Source of the DNA: Archivesica marissinica
Taxonomy: Eukaryota; Mollusca; Bivalvia; Venerida; Vesicomyidae
Assembly: GCA_014843695.1 (NCBI GenBank)
Contig: CM026400.1
Coordinates: 17,994,294 to 18,058,293 of the forward strand
Direction of reading: 5' to 3'
DNA: 64,000 bases
Shown: in pieces, positions 12,601-27,600 of the stretch
How the letters are laid out: each line of letters begins with the position of its first letter
Position numbering within the stretch: position 1 is the stretch's first letter
Position numbers and translations under genes: made by a program
The notes under the pieces: model-generated
What the model was told of the DNA's origin: nothing
Database searches by the model: none
Seen by the model: the letters and a program-made list of their open reading frames with translations, nothing else

Positions 12601-15600
12601 CGCAGAGGCACCCGGGATCTCCGAGTTCGGGTCAACAACATTACCAACTTGTCCAGTGAGAACCCACCCCGTTTCCTATTAAGTAGGGCGACCGTTTCCG
12701 GTATTAAGCAGATGCATGATCAATGCCTATGAATTTTCTATAGTGTGCGCATCACACGGTTCGACCTCTCACTGTTGCTGAATGTTTTATGACCTGTCAT
12801 ATTCTTCAAACGTACCAGTCATACATCACGCCCCTATAAGCTGTAAGCTGCTAACCTGTAAGCTGCTAAGTATGGAATATCGGCGTCTGGATAATTTTCT
12901 GTGAAATAAACCTAATCCGCTCAGTGTCTCTTTCTTCATTGATTACTGGCTCAGTTTATAGCATTTATTTATTCCAATTTATGTCATGCAAAATGCGTAC
13001 GGCTGTATGTACAATGTCATTACAGCATTGTACACCCACAAGATAGGCTTCACATATTGATCTCTATATTCCAAGACCTAGATGTGAAATGTACAAGCAA
13101 TCTTTAGAATACTCTGGTTTTGGACCATGGAATAGTATACGTTTATTTATCGTCGCTACCGGTTGCCCATATGAGCGACGCCTCCTGAAGAGATTAGTCA
13201 TTTTAGATTTTTGGAGGATAGTGCAATGATACAGACAGAGACCCATTCCAGAGTCTCCTCTGGTTTTTTACGTGCACGATGTACAGCACCGACACGAGAC
13301 CTCGGTTTAAAGTCCTATCTGAAAGACTGTTAATTGTATTAGGGTTAGACGGGTGTTCGAGCCCCGCTCAGACCGTAACTCTTTATATGAAAATGTTGGC
13401 AGTGTTTTACGGAGGTTGGTGCACCAAGTACTGGTTAACCGCTGGAGTCTGCCCAGGAAAGGTGTTGTTAGGTAACTGCCCGTCGCTCAAATGGGCAACT
13501 GGTAGCGTCGTTAAATAAACTTAAATATTAAAAAAAGTTTCAAATGACCACCTCCCACCTTACAACAGGAATGGATCTAATTTCATCGATCAAAGTCGAC
13601 CATTATTTTAAATCGATGAATCCAATATCCACACTCACTAACAATGCACATTTTAAATCGATGAATCCAATATTCACAATCACTAACAATGCACATTTTA
13701 AATCGATGAATCCAATATTCACAATCACTAACAATGCACATTTTAAATCGATGAATCCAATATTCACAATCACTAACAATGCACATTTTACATCGATGAA
13801 TCCAATATTCACAATCACTAACAATGCACATTTTACATCGATGGTAGACATGTATGAATCGTTATTGTTATGTTATATTTCGGGTTTTACGCCTGCATCA
13901 GCATTTTTGGGCTATATCGCCGGCGGGCAGTTTACCTAACAACACCTTTCCTGGGCAGGCTCCAGTGGTTAACCAGTACTTGGGTGCACCAACCTCCGTA
14001 AGAAACTGCCAACTTTTTCATATAAATGAAACATGGTCTGAGCGGGGCTCGAACCCGTGACCATGTATGCATCGTAGTTCGAGACAATAGGGACGAACAT
14101 TACTAAGAAATGCGTGCACTTACCTAACCATATGGAATTATTATATGAATGACAATGTTCTAGATATGGTTGATACATTATATCTTGATCCGTAGATGGT
14201 GCAGGTTCGAGGTCAAACATTTCCAGGGCACGATACATGGGGTCAATTATCTGCCACGTGGTCAATATAATTAGGTCAATGCTAATTATAGCAGCTAGCA
14301 CGCCATATAATTCAAAGTTTTTCACATCCTGCAATGAATGGATAGAGTGGATAAACTGACATATAACAGACGGGCATATAACTGACATATAACTGATATA
14401 TAACTGACGAACACATAGCTGACATATAACTGACATATAGCTGACATATAAGTGACGGACATATAACTGACATATAACTGACGGACATATAGCTGACATA
14501 TAACTGATATATAACTGACGAACACATAGCTGACATATAGCTGACATATAAGTGACGGACACATAACTGACATATAACTGACATATAACTGACGGACATA
14601 TAGCTGACATATAACTGACATATAACTGACATACAACTGATATATATCTGACGGACATATAACTGACATATAGCTGACATATAAGTGACGGACATATAAC
14701 TGACATATAGCTGACATATAAGTGACGGACATATAGCTGACATATAAATGACATATAACTGACATATAAGTGACGCACATATAGCTGACATATAACTGAC
14801 ATATAACTGAAGGACATATAGTTGACATATAACTGACATATAAGGGACGGACATATAGCTGACATATAACTGACATATAACTGACGGACATATAACTGTA
14901 TTTATATTCCTGTTTTAAAAAATGCTAGTATTCGGATAGTTTGTGCCAGGAATTTTAATAGCATGCTATAACGCACATTAACTTCATTACTTTTATGATT
15001 GTTCAAAGTGTACAGTATATATTAGACGCGATCGCAAGACCTCAGGTACCACTACACCTGCACGTGCGCGACCGAATACTTCCCCTTGTATTTAGACTGC
15101 TGTGACGTCACAAGCGAACGCGCCATATTGGATTAAGTATACACTTGTATGAATGTGCATCGTTTTCTGTAATATATATTTCTGGTTTATTTATTGTGAT
15201 TTCATGGTGTTGTACATATTCATAGGTTTCGTATACCACGCCATTAATAAAACTTTTTAAACTCTGGTTTTTTAAAGAATAGTCCGCTTGAACAGGACTA
15301 TGATTTTAATAATAGAACTTTGATTATATTTATCACTTACATGTATACTACAACAACTATAGCTACAATACATATAAACTGATGCTATAAATTATGTAAA
15401 TTGTTAAACCAAGTGGTTTCATACAACACGCTTAGCCAACATTAGAAATATAGGCATATTCACACCAGAATGTGGCACAAGTTTAAATGACGGATTTTAA
15501 ACTGTATGGTGTAAGAGAGATAACACAGATAACAAGAATAATAAGTCAAGATTCGGTTGTCTCCCTTACACCATAGTTCGTTTGTTTGTAAGTGGTTCGT

Positions 15601-18600
15601 TATTTAAATACTTATTTCGTTTCCGTATCCGTGTACTTATTCATTTAATGTCTGAAACGTTTAATTAGGTCAACGCAATACGTCCCTTAACATGTTTGTT
15701 TCAAGCTTCAAACGAAATGTAGGATACCATATTCACCGAAATATATACGTCTGCTTACTTTTATTTATCGTCGCTACCGGTTGCCTATATGAGCGACGCC
15801 TCCTGATGAGATTAGTCATTTTAGATTTTTGAAGGATAGTCCAATGTTCGATCCCCCGTCTGACCCTAATACAATGAACAGTCTTTCAGATGGGACTTTA
15901 AACCGAGGTCTCGTATCGGTGCTTTACACCGTGCACGTAAAAGAACCAGAGGAGATTCTGGTATCATTGCACTATCCTCCAAAAATCTAATGTGACTAAT
16001 CTCTGCAGGAGGCGTCGCTCAAATGGGCAACCGGTAGCGACGATAAATAAACGTAAAACGCACAAGGGGCATGTGATTCAGTACCTTTTTATCTTTTTGT
16101 CTACCGGATGTAGTAAGTCTATGCACTGTCCATATCTTTGAAAACATTCCTCCATATCCAAGAGAAAATCCAAACGACAATAACCATGCACGAAGCTACA
16201 AAAAATACAAAAAATCAATAATTCTTATTATAGATGATGATTGACCTTATTTACCCTCGCCTCCGGCGAACCATGTGGGCGAACGTTCTTATTATTTTGA
16301 GAGCTACCTGCTTTTATACACACGTTTGTTTGATCCTGAGTTGGAGGAAGACACCTGATGCTCCGGCCGAGCAGTATATCAGGCGCGTGCTAGACTCCGG
16401 GTAGAACTACCGGTCATCCACAAGCCAGCTGGATAGTTAACTCTCTTGGAAAGAATTCAAACAGCAAGTGATTTTTTAAATTATTTTTTTACCACCTCGG
16501 CCTCGGAGACCCATACATGTGCAGGTTATCATATTTTGTTTGATTTTGGATTTAGATTCGGACCAATAACTAATATAGCGACTTTGCAGTTCTACTTTGT
16601 GCAGGAATACCACAAAAGCTATGTTTAGCTTCCTACTTCCTACTGTTAGCTTCCTACTTGATCCTGTGCATTGTGCATTATGTATGTTGTTGTTATATGT
16701 AATTTATGCTTTGCGATAAATATTGTTTAAACCAAACTAGATTAAGTTGAATTGGGTTCGAAATCTGGCGCCTGTGTAACGATATATATCTTTATTTATA
16801 GAGGGTGACCTAATTAGTTCTGAACTAATCTTCCTTAGGGCCCTCAAAATAAGTGTTTCTTTATTATAGTGTCACCCATATTTAACCATTTCAACCCCAC
16901 AGGCCTCTAAATAGGCTTATGAAAAGTGTAGATCCAGATGAGCCGGCTCGTGACGAGCCGTCTCATCAGGATCTGCACTTTTTTGCCAGTAATAATTATT
17001 ACTATTTTTAGATAAAATTACCCATTTTGATAAATGAACTGGTCCAAAGGTAATTTTCTTATTAATTTATTGGTCTGAAAATATCACGCACCAGTCCATG
17101 TCAGTTACTTGGGGTTGAATGGGTTAAAGGGCCAGTCATTTCTGACTTATGAGACACCTCTTTTTATGAACTAGACCACGGTAGAAGAAATGTTGTTGTG
17201 CATTCCTGACGAGGCACAGCATTGGCGAAACGTTGAATAAAATGAGAGACAACTCTAATGTTCTATTAAAAAGTCTGATTTATCCCAAAATGTAAATATG
17301 TCCTTTTAGTTGGAATCCTTTGTTTTTATTGTTGTTCCCTATCCAGATGTTGCGGTATGATAATGTAATTTCGAGGTATACAGTCAAACCTGTCTTAAGC
17401 AGCCAACCAAGGGACTGTCAGAAAGTGGCTGCTTAGCACAGGTGGCTGCTTAATAGAGGTCAAATGTATAATAAAACAGCATATTGGGAATCTGGAAACT
17501 GGCTGCTTAATACAGGTTGGCTGCTTAATAGAGGTGACCACTAACACAGGTTTGACTGTAGTAATTTAATAATCATATGAAGCGATAGTGGAATGCAATC
17601 GATGGCATGTTGTGCAAATGAAACAATGATAAAAACAGAGGTAAACACTTAATCGGAGATATTTACTTTTAGAGAGCATTCAGGGGCAGCAACTCTCCGA
17701 TGTCTCTCGTAGACTGATTATAGTGGAGATTGGTTATTTATCGAATCACATAAAGTATATCTTACCTCTTTTGCACGCTAGACTTTCATTATAATGTTGC
17801 AAGACACACTTCTAATGAAATTCCATGACATATTTCCCAGAGTTTCCAGTTACAAATAAGGAAGGCAGATTAATGAATTGTCGTCTGATACAATTATTTG
17901 TACTATTTATAATTAGCTTACCCAGCATGCAGAGAGTTAAACAAGTTAACAACCCGACAGTTTCCACAAGTAAAATTCTGAGATCCAAAATGGCGTTTTG
18001 TGCCGCTGTATTAACTGACAAATGAATTGTCGTCTGATACAATTATTTGAACTATTTATAATTAATTTACCCAGCATGCAAAAAGGTAAGCAAGTTAACA
18101 ACCCGACAGTTCCCACAAGTAAAATTCTGAGATCCAAAATGGCGTTTTGTGCCGCTGTATTAACTGACAAATGAACTGTCGTCTGATACAATTATTTGTA
18201 CTATTTATAATTAATTTACCCAGCATGCAAATAGTTAAATAAGATTACAACCCGACAGTTTCCACAAGTACAATTCTGAGATCGAAAATGGCGTTTGTGC
18301 CGCTGTATTAACTGACACATGAATTGTCGTCTGATACAATTATTTGAACTACAGTCAAACCTGTCTTAAGCAGCAAGCAAAGAAAGGGACTCGCGGAAAG
18401 TGTCTGCTTAGCACAGGTGGCTGCTTAATAGTGGGCACATGTATAATAAAACAAAATATTGGGAATCTGGAAACTGGCTGCTTAATACAGGTTGGCTGCT
18501 TAATGGAGGTGACCACTAATACAGGTGTGACTGTATTTATAATTAAATTTACCCAGCATGCAAAGAGTTAAACAAGTTAATAACCCGACAGTTTCCACAA

Positions 18601-21600
18601 GTAAAATTCGCCGCTGTATTACCTGACATATAAGTGGATAAAGATCCTCCGATATGAAGCGTCCGTCAAGGCCCAGCAGGAAGACACATATAAGACAGAG
18701 GATGCACCCGAGTACGACAATGTTGTTGATATGTGGTTGTGAATACGATATACATCTAAAACATAAAAATAGAAATTATACACTGTATATAAAACAAAAT
18801 TGTTTTCAACATAACAATGAAATAAATTTATGAAGACATAAATTATACACTGTATTAAAAAGTTGATGAAAATAATACATGTATGAAAGGCGGACGAATA
18901 CGTGAACATCGAATATCACAGAACTAGATTAGCTAGGCAACATTTAATTTACATAATTATATCACGTCGGCTAGCCTGGGAACAGGCGTTGATATATTTT
19001 GCCTGGTCAGTCATATGCATTGATATTGGAATAAATGCTGGCGATGAAAAGATATGTATATTGCTCTATGCAGATGCTATTGTCCTTCTAGCCGAATCGG
19101 AGTCTGATCTACAAATACTATTAGATGCTTTGAATAACTGGTGTATTTTAAATAAAATGAATGTCAATGCCTCAAAGAGTAATATTGTACATTTTCGTCC
19201 TAAATCGGTACAGAGAACAACCGTTAACTTTATATGTGGTATTAAATTAATACAAGTTGTTGATAAGTATATGTATCTTGGTGTGTTGTTAAGTGAACAT
19301 GTGGATTATAACATAATGACTAAAGCAGTAGCTCAAAGTGCTAGCCGTGCCCTTGGTCTCTTAATTGCCAAATGTAAAGTTCTAGGGGGTGTCCCATATG
19401 TTGTATATACCAAACTTTATGAGTCTACAGTGCTGCCTGTTATAAATTACAGTGCACCAATATGGGGCTTCAAAACATTTTCATGTATAGATTCAGTTCA
19501 TAACAGAGCAATGAGGTTCTTTTTGGGTGTAGGCAAATACACTCCAAATACTGCCATTGCAGGAGAAATGGGTTGGAAGCCGACTGTTGTATGGCAGTGG
19601 AAAAGCATATGTTTATTCTGGTCCAAAATATCGTCAATGGATACACATCGTATGAACAAACGCATAGCACTTTGGGTGGCTTCTAAGGCAAATGTTTCAT
19701 GTAAAAATTGGTATTATTTAATTGTAAAAGTATTTAATGAAAATAATTTAAGTATGTTTGCAAATATTACCGAGCCTAAGCCATCATCATTAGTATTCTC
19801 AATGGAAAGTAAACTAATGGCTAGGTTCAAATTAAACTGGTTTACATCTATTAATAGAGATGTTGGTATATCGGGTCGAGGTAGAAATAAATTACGGTTG
19901 TATAAGCTATTTAAAACAGAATTCAAAGTAGAAGACTACTGTATGATGTTTTTACCTCTTAGTCATAGAGCTGCTTTGAGTAAATTTCGTTGTGGTGTTG
20001 CAACAATAAGAATAGAGACGGGCAGGTATGAGAATCTGAGTGTAGATCAAAGGAAATGTCCATTCTGTGACTCCGTTGAAAATGAACTACATGTTATTTT
20101 GCAATGTTGTACGTATGCAGATATTAGGTTACCGCTTATTAGAAAAACAATGGGTATTTATGGTAATTTTATTAATCTTTCTGATTCAGAAAAGTTTGTT
20201 TTAATTTTCTCCAGCAAGGAACTGATAAGATTATGTGCCAAAACCTGTTTTGAAATTCTTCAAAAACGACGGTTTTTGACGTGTAAATAAAATCAGTATG
20301 TTATGTAGTTCATAGATTGTAATATATATATATTTAGCATGTAAATAATGTATCTCAATTGTTTCTTAATACTATGAATACTTTTTTATTGCCAACTAAA
20401 TAGTCTATGCTAATCAGTTCATCACTGATCTGATCAGAGGTGATAATTGTTTTTTTATACCATTTTTTAATTAATAAGCGCGTTAGTGCTCTTTTTCAAT
20501 ATCAGTGTTTTAATAAATATTTTAAGCACTTCTTAGATAAGATTAGCGTAGGCAATTTAGATTTAACACATTTATATCTAAGAGTAGGTCTTGTTTTGGA
20601 CCGAGAATCTCACTGATAGCGGTTACCCATGGTGACGTTTTGCGGCTGTGGTGTAATGGTGGCAATGTGCCCGTCACCATTTTGACGATTGTCTTCAGTT
20701 TGTGAGAGTATCGGTCTGGATCAACCTATATAAACTCTAGTTTTAAGAAACTTATATGTTGAATCGTGTTCTATTGTGAATTGTTACTGTTACTGTCTCT
20801 TATAATTCATTATTGAGTGGCAATGTACATCGATATGTTTTTATTATATTGAATGTTGTTTGTTGTACATTGATGAGACGTAAATAAAGAATAAAATCTT
20901 CTAAAATCTTCTATGCATATATTTTAATACCGAGGTCACTAATTGGGCCGTATTGAGTTTCTGATAATATCACCCATTATTTTGTCAGAAGTAAATTGGC
21001 GAACACTCGACAGACTGGAAGCCAGGCTACACGTCGGAATGCAGATAACTGATGCGGTATTGGATATGTAGTCCAGTGGTAACACGCTGGACTGGTAATC
21101 CAGGAATCGCAGGTTCGATCCCCCGTCTGACCCTAATAAAATTAACAGTCTTTCAGATGGGACGTTAAACCGAGGTCTCGTGTCGGTGCTTTACACCGTG
21201 CACGTAAAAGAACCAGCGGAGACTCTGGAATGGGTCTCTGTCTGTATCATTGCACTATCCTCCAAAACTCTAAAATGACTAATCTCTTCAGGAGGCGTTG
21301 CTCATATGGGCAACCGGTAGCGACGATAAATAAACGTAAAACATACACTACACAGAGTTATAACAGACTTTATGCATGATACACCAGTATTATCCATATC
21401 AATATCTACATGATTAAGATGTTAAAATCTCCCTTGCTAATCCACACCCTTCAAACATGCCAAGCTATGCCATAGCAGCTCGACAAAGAAATTTAATTAA
21501 ACTCTCCAAATGGAGGAGGCGTCGCTCAAACCGGTTGCCCATATTATGGGCAACCGGTAGCGACGATAAATAAACGTAAAACACACACAGCGAAACATGT

Positions 21601-24600
21601 ACGCCATATAACAACTCTCTAGTGTAGTTGGAAATCTTCGTTTCATTTAAAGCGACACTACATCAATGAAAACGCAAACTTCTACAGAATGTATTTTCCT
21701 ATTATAATTATGGTATAATTTGTTTCCAAATATTTGGCTCAAAAACTGAGTATTTCAACTAATAAACAAACGTCGTATTCGCGGTTTGTTGGCATAACAA
21801 AAGAATGTAAATAGGGTTGACATTCATGCGTAATACAACTTGTGTATCCTGAATAACACGATTTATGGTACACACTAAATAAAAAATAAAGAAAGAATAA
21901 AATCTACAATATTTCGTGTGGTAGGATTGAACCTGTGTTGCATTGGTGAAAACGAGAGTGCTAACCACTGTGCTAATTGGACAACCTGCCTACAACACTT
22001 AAAATAGTTCTTGTCATGTTATAATGACAATTCAGTAAATAAATATCTTCACAATCTATACTTACTTTCTGTATGGATTACAAGCGGCAACCATCTTCAA
22101 ATTTTCGCACAATTTTAGTTTCTTTCCTTCCATACTTTTGTCACACATGATTTCCTTTATAAGTCCAATAGCTTCTGTTGTGTTGGCTTCATCAAAGAAC
22201 AAAACAGTGTACATGTGATCTCCATATTTCTCTTTGTTCTGTTTTGCGATATTTTCTGCTTCTCGTACTTTGTTTATGATGTCTCTGTTGGTTGTGCCAC
22301 CATGTACCTATAAAACAAGATAAATTTGATAGGAATAGGTAACACTGTCTCAGACCTGTATTGCAACCATAAGCTATGTAATAATAACTAATAATACTAA
22401 ATGCCAGCTCCAGTGAGGTTGTTCTTACCTCCATGTTTGTGGGCCTAACCCCAGTCAAGTGAGGTTGTTCGTACTTTCATGTTTGTGGACCTAACCCCAG
22501 TCAAGTGAGGTTGTTCATACCTTCATGTTTGTGGGCCTAACCCCAGTCAAGTGAGGTTGTTCATACCTCCATGTTTGTGGGCCTAACCCCAGTCAATTGA
22601 GGATGTTCTTACCTTCATGTTTGTGGGCCTAACCCCAGTCAATTGAGGATGTTCTTACCTTCATGTTTGTGGGTCTAACCCCCAGTCGAGTGATGTTGTC
22701 CTTACCTTCATGAGTATCACGTTTGTGAGCCTAACCCCCAGTCAAGTGGTGTTGTCCTTACCTTCATGAGTATCATGTTTGTGGGCCTAACCCCCAGTCA
22801 AGTGGTGTTATCCTTACCTTCATGAGTATCATGTTTGTGTTCTCGACTCCTGGTGGTACTTGCAGAGCTGACATGAACTTGACAAGACGGGTTTTACCAC
22901 AGCCTGTCTCTCCCATGATTATCACTGGAATGTCGCATCTAAACAATATACAAACAAGTGTTTAAATATTTAAAACCTCAAATTACTTCAAATCACAAAG
23001 ATGGATGTCTTTGTATTATTATTGTTATTTTTCGGGTTTTACGCCTGCATCAGCACCATTTCGGGCTATATCGCCGGTGGGCAGTTTACTTAACAACACC
23101 TTTCCTGGGCAGACTCCAGCGGTTAACCAGTACTTGGGTGCACCGACCTCCATCAGAAACTGCCAACATTTTCATATAAATGAGACACGGCCTGAGCGGG
23201 GCTCGAACCCGTGACCATCAGACCATCAGTGATGATAGGTTACAGAGGTAAACAAGTCAGCGACCTTAACCACTCGACCACGGAGGCGGAGGATGTCTTT
23301 GTAACAGAGCACCTGGTGTGGTTCCATAGTTCACAGCCCACTGTGGTTGTTAGTGGGAAAAATCCATGGAACAACAACTAATCAAAGTTTTAATTAATCA
23401 TTAATCTTAGAATGTACCATATTGCAATCATAGTTACTGATGCAATTCACCACATTTGATAGTGTCAATCTTTGATGTAAACTGATCACTCCACAGACGC
23501 ATCTGTAGTCCAGTGGTAACACGCTGGACTGGTAATCCAAGGATCGCAGGTTCGATCCCCCGTCTGACCCTCATAAAATTAACAGTCTTTCAGATGGGAC
23601 GTTAAACCGAGGTATCATGTCGGTGCTTTACACCGTGCACGTACAAGAACCAGAGGAGACTCTGGAATGGGTGTCTGTCTGTGTATCATGCACTATCCTC
23701 CAAAATCTAAAATGACTAATATCTTCATGAGGCGTCGCTCATATGGGCAACCGGTAGCGACGATAAATAAACGTAAAACACACACACTGATCACTCCATC
23801 AACTGTCGGGTAACAAGCGATCTGAATCAGCATAATATTATGTCAATATATTATGCTACTGCACACATTAGCCCTGTGATGTATATGTATTTTGGCAACA
23901 CCCCAATAATATATGTTCACAGTCTACATCAGTTATCTCAAAGTCGGTTATGCCAAATTCAGCGGTTATCCCAAAGTCTGATCAAAGTTCTGTTCAAATA
24001 CTATTAGTTTGAATATAGCTAGTTACATGTATGTCAATTGCACTAATCAACTGTTCCGTTATATCGAATTAGCTTTCTGGTCCCTTGGGGACAAATGTGT
24101 AGTTTTTCACACTTATGTCAAATTTCAAATATGTCGCCATTCGGCAAATTTACCTGAACCAAGATGTACCGCCGTGTCTGTGCATACACTCAATACCCAG
24201 AGTTGAAGGTGTTTACCGTGACAGTAATTATAATGTGTTCACTACAGGTACATACTAATCGGTAATTGCCATATTAACAAATAATTGTATAATCGGCTCA
24301 TCATAATAATTATAATTAATTACTTAGTTTGTTTTGGTTCATATTACTATATTTCCACATATGGGACAAGTGTAGACTTACTAGGTAATGCTTGCTATGT
24401 CAGAGAAATATTATCTTGGGAAATATGATCACTATCGGTTATGTCGAAGTATTTTGTTGATGTATTTTGTTTGGTCCGACATGATTCGACATAACGGATG
24501 AAGACTGTACACATGTATATTAAGTGCTAATTGCATCAACAAGAATTTAGTCCTATTAGTCATCGAGGGTAAATCCATCGATTTATATATTATCCAACAA

Positions 24601-27600
24601 TTAAAATGATAACTCATCAATGTGACTATGTCAAACGTTCAGTGGCCATGACATTAGAATTTCGAAGAAAAAAGGTTAAAACACAGTGGTCACATATATA
24701 TATATGCCATATTAGTGGCATGAAAACATCGCCACTGCAAAAATGGTTTCATATGCGGGAGTGCACAAAGCCATGATTGCCTATCTATTCTGAAACACAT
24801 GATTGTAGAGTATGTCTATTCTGAAACACATGATTGTAGAGTATATCTATTCTGAAACACATGATTGTAGAGTATATCTATTCTGAAACACATGATTGTA
24901 GAGTATATCTATTCTGAAGCACATGATTGTAGAGTATATCTATTCTGAAACACATGATTGTAGAGTATATCTATTCTGAAACACATGATTGTAGAGTATA
25001 TCTATTCTGAAACACATGATTGTAGAGTATATCTATTCTGAAACACATGATTGTAGAGAATATCTATTCTGAAACACATGATTGTAGAGTATATCTATTC
25101 TGAAACACATGATTGTAGAGAATATCTATTCTGAAACACATGATTGTAGAGTATATCTATTCTGAAACACATGATTGTAGAGTATGACATATCATAAATG
25201 TAGACACATATGTATGATGCCACTACAGAATCTAGTTATTTCCTCACCTGAACCTCATGTAGATGGCCATTATCTTTTTGACGTTGTCTGTTGTGAGCTC
25301 GTATGTATCATCTGGATCATGTGGAAGGTCTATACCCATAACATTACACAACTTCATGATCTTCTCATGTCTGTGAGTAAGTGAGTGATACATGTATTAT
25401 TATCTAACATCTATTGGTGCTGTACTTTAATTGGCATGAAATTAACGTTATGTGAAGTTAGGTCATTATTGAAAATAGTAAGTTAATTATTACACCTGAA
25501 ACATGTGACAAAATGTAGAGCAATCTCATTAAAATCACATCATGGAGCCGTTACGATTCTGCCCTTAGGCAAAAATTGCCTCTTCTCTCTCCCTCGTGGC
25601 GATGGATTCCATCAGGAATGAGGTCTCGAGAGTGATTAATATAAGTTGACATAACTTGTTTCGCAATCGAGCTAAAATAAATTTGTATAAACTAAAATCC
25701 CATCATACATACAGTATCACTCCACTGTGTCTCCACATAAGCCTAAATAATAGCACAAAACAAAATATGTCATCTTATGAATATTGTTTATAGACAGAAG
25801 ATAACAAATGTTATTGACAGTCATATCGATACATCACCTATATATGGCGAACAGTTGTGGCACATTAGTTTTTAAATCTCCCCTTAGCCAAAGTAGTTAT
25901 ATCCCGGACAGGAAATATTGAGGACGGACACATCGTCAACTTCATATGTCAACACACCGATGGGTAGTGCGAAAACTATATGCACCCTGTGAAGACTATA
26001 TGCACCCGCAGAAATTTCTATAATCACATGAAGAAATTTCATGTTAAATCCCGGATTTCAGAATACCTTAATCCCATAAATTGATTTATTAGGATTGAAT
26101 ACAATATTTCTCTAATTCTTTTGAGGTATGAACTGTCAGATGTTTCATATCTAATTTGTATAAAATAGAACCAAATCACATTCAAGTTGTTTACAGTATT
26201 GATTTAAACTTGCAACATCAACGACAAACACACATGATTTATTCATACCTTGGTAGAGCATCAAAGTTTTCTTGTACTGGAGCGTGATTTCTAACAAGAG
26301 AGTCATAAAGATTCTGTGCCATGATTCCTTTCGTCAGAATGGTTTTTGTTTGTTGGTCAATCAAGTTTCCCGACGCCCGGTCAATGAAAAACCCCAGAAA
26401 TGTAAAAGTGAATCTGTCGGAGTTGAAGAACAGGTATGGATGTGGACTAAAAGTATAAAAATTAATTAAAATCATTAATATATAGTACAACTACTTCATC
26501 TAAACTTCATGTCTAAAATATACATACTGATATATACGACTGTACTATCAAGAGCAGTAGATATGCATAGAGAGTTCATTCATATCTCATGTAGCTCAAC
26601 GTGTATTGGTCAACATACTTTAGCCAACCAACATGACTGAAGGATGCTACAGTAAATATTATGCACTCGGAATGAGAATCCAGAGTCTACAAACAAACAA
26701 ATACTCCACTTGTACTGGGTCACACTAATGAAGGCTGGTCTGAAACAAAACACTTTAAAATGCACAAAGAGCACTCTATAACTACAGACTTTTAACTGCA
26801 CCTGCTTTCCCAAGTTCTCCTCATCTGGTATGGTTGCAGCTCATCCCCATTATCTTCTTCATCTTGACCCTCATCTACTTCCATATGTTCTCTATGCATC
26901 GGTTTAAGACCTGGTGATTCTTCACTCATGTCCAACGAGCGGGTGGAAAAATCCTACGACAAATAGTACAATTTGCTGATGAGCATGAAAGTTTTGTCAA
27001 GCATATAAATGTTAATTATAGATTGGAAAACCTTAATTTTCATTTCAAAATGTAACTGAAACTCAATGTTTAACGTTTATGTAATAGGAGAAAACGTCAA
27101 ATTATTAAGGAAAACAGAAAAACAACAACATTGATATCATATGCTTACTCTAGACATCTGTATTAGAAAAGTCAGAACAAATTTGGAGAATCCCGGCAGG
27201 TCCTCAGCAGCGGCTGTACTCACAAACTCATTGCGTTCAAAATCAACCAACTGGGTGTTGAGGAACCAGACAAAATGGTGCAGCTCTGACCAAGAAGGGT
27301 CATTCAACCCACAATGTCTGAAAACACAATATTTGTTTATGTTCTAAGGGATGTCAACTGAGTAGTAATGTTGATATTCAAGTACTAGTACACAGTTCTG
27401 ATCGAGTACTCGGAAACGATCATTTCATTCTTGGATATATGTAAATTCCATTAAGTTGAATGGGATCGTATGTTTGATGTAATTTCATATATTTGGAAAT
27501 TATTTCAGATGATGCATGTCTAAAAAATGATGCAAATTTATCTGATTCTGTGAACAAAACATTGCGTTGTATTAAATAAAGATGAACCCAGCACTGATTA

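Noticed and set aside
21064..21140. Functional tRNA gene (cloverleaf-like, A and B boxes)
   Set aside because: The head is followed by a conserved SINE body and recurs about 20 times with degenerate stems, so it is a SINE head. The heads of SINE-B, C and D were rejected as tRNA genes on the same grounds.
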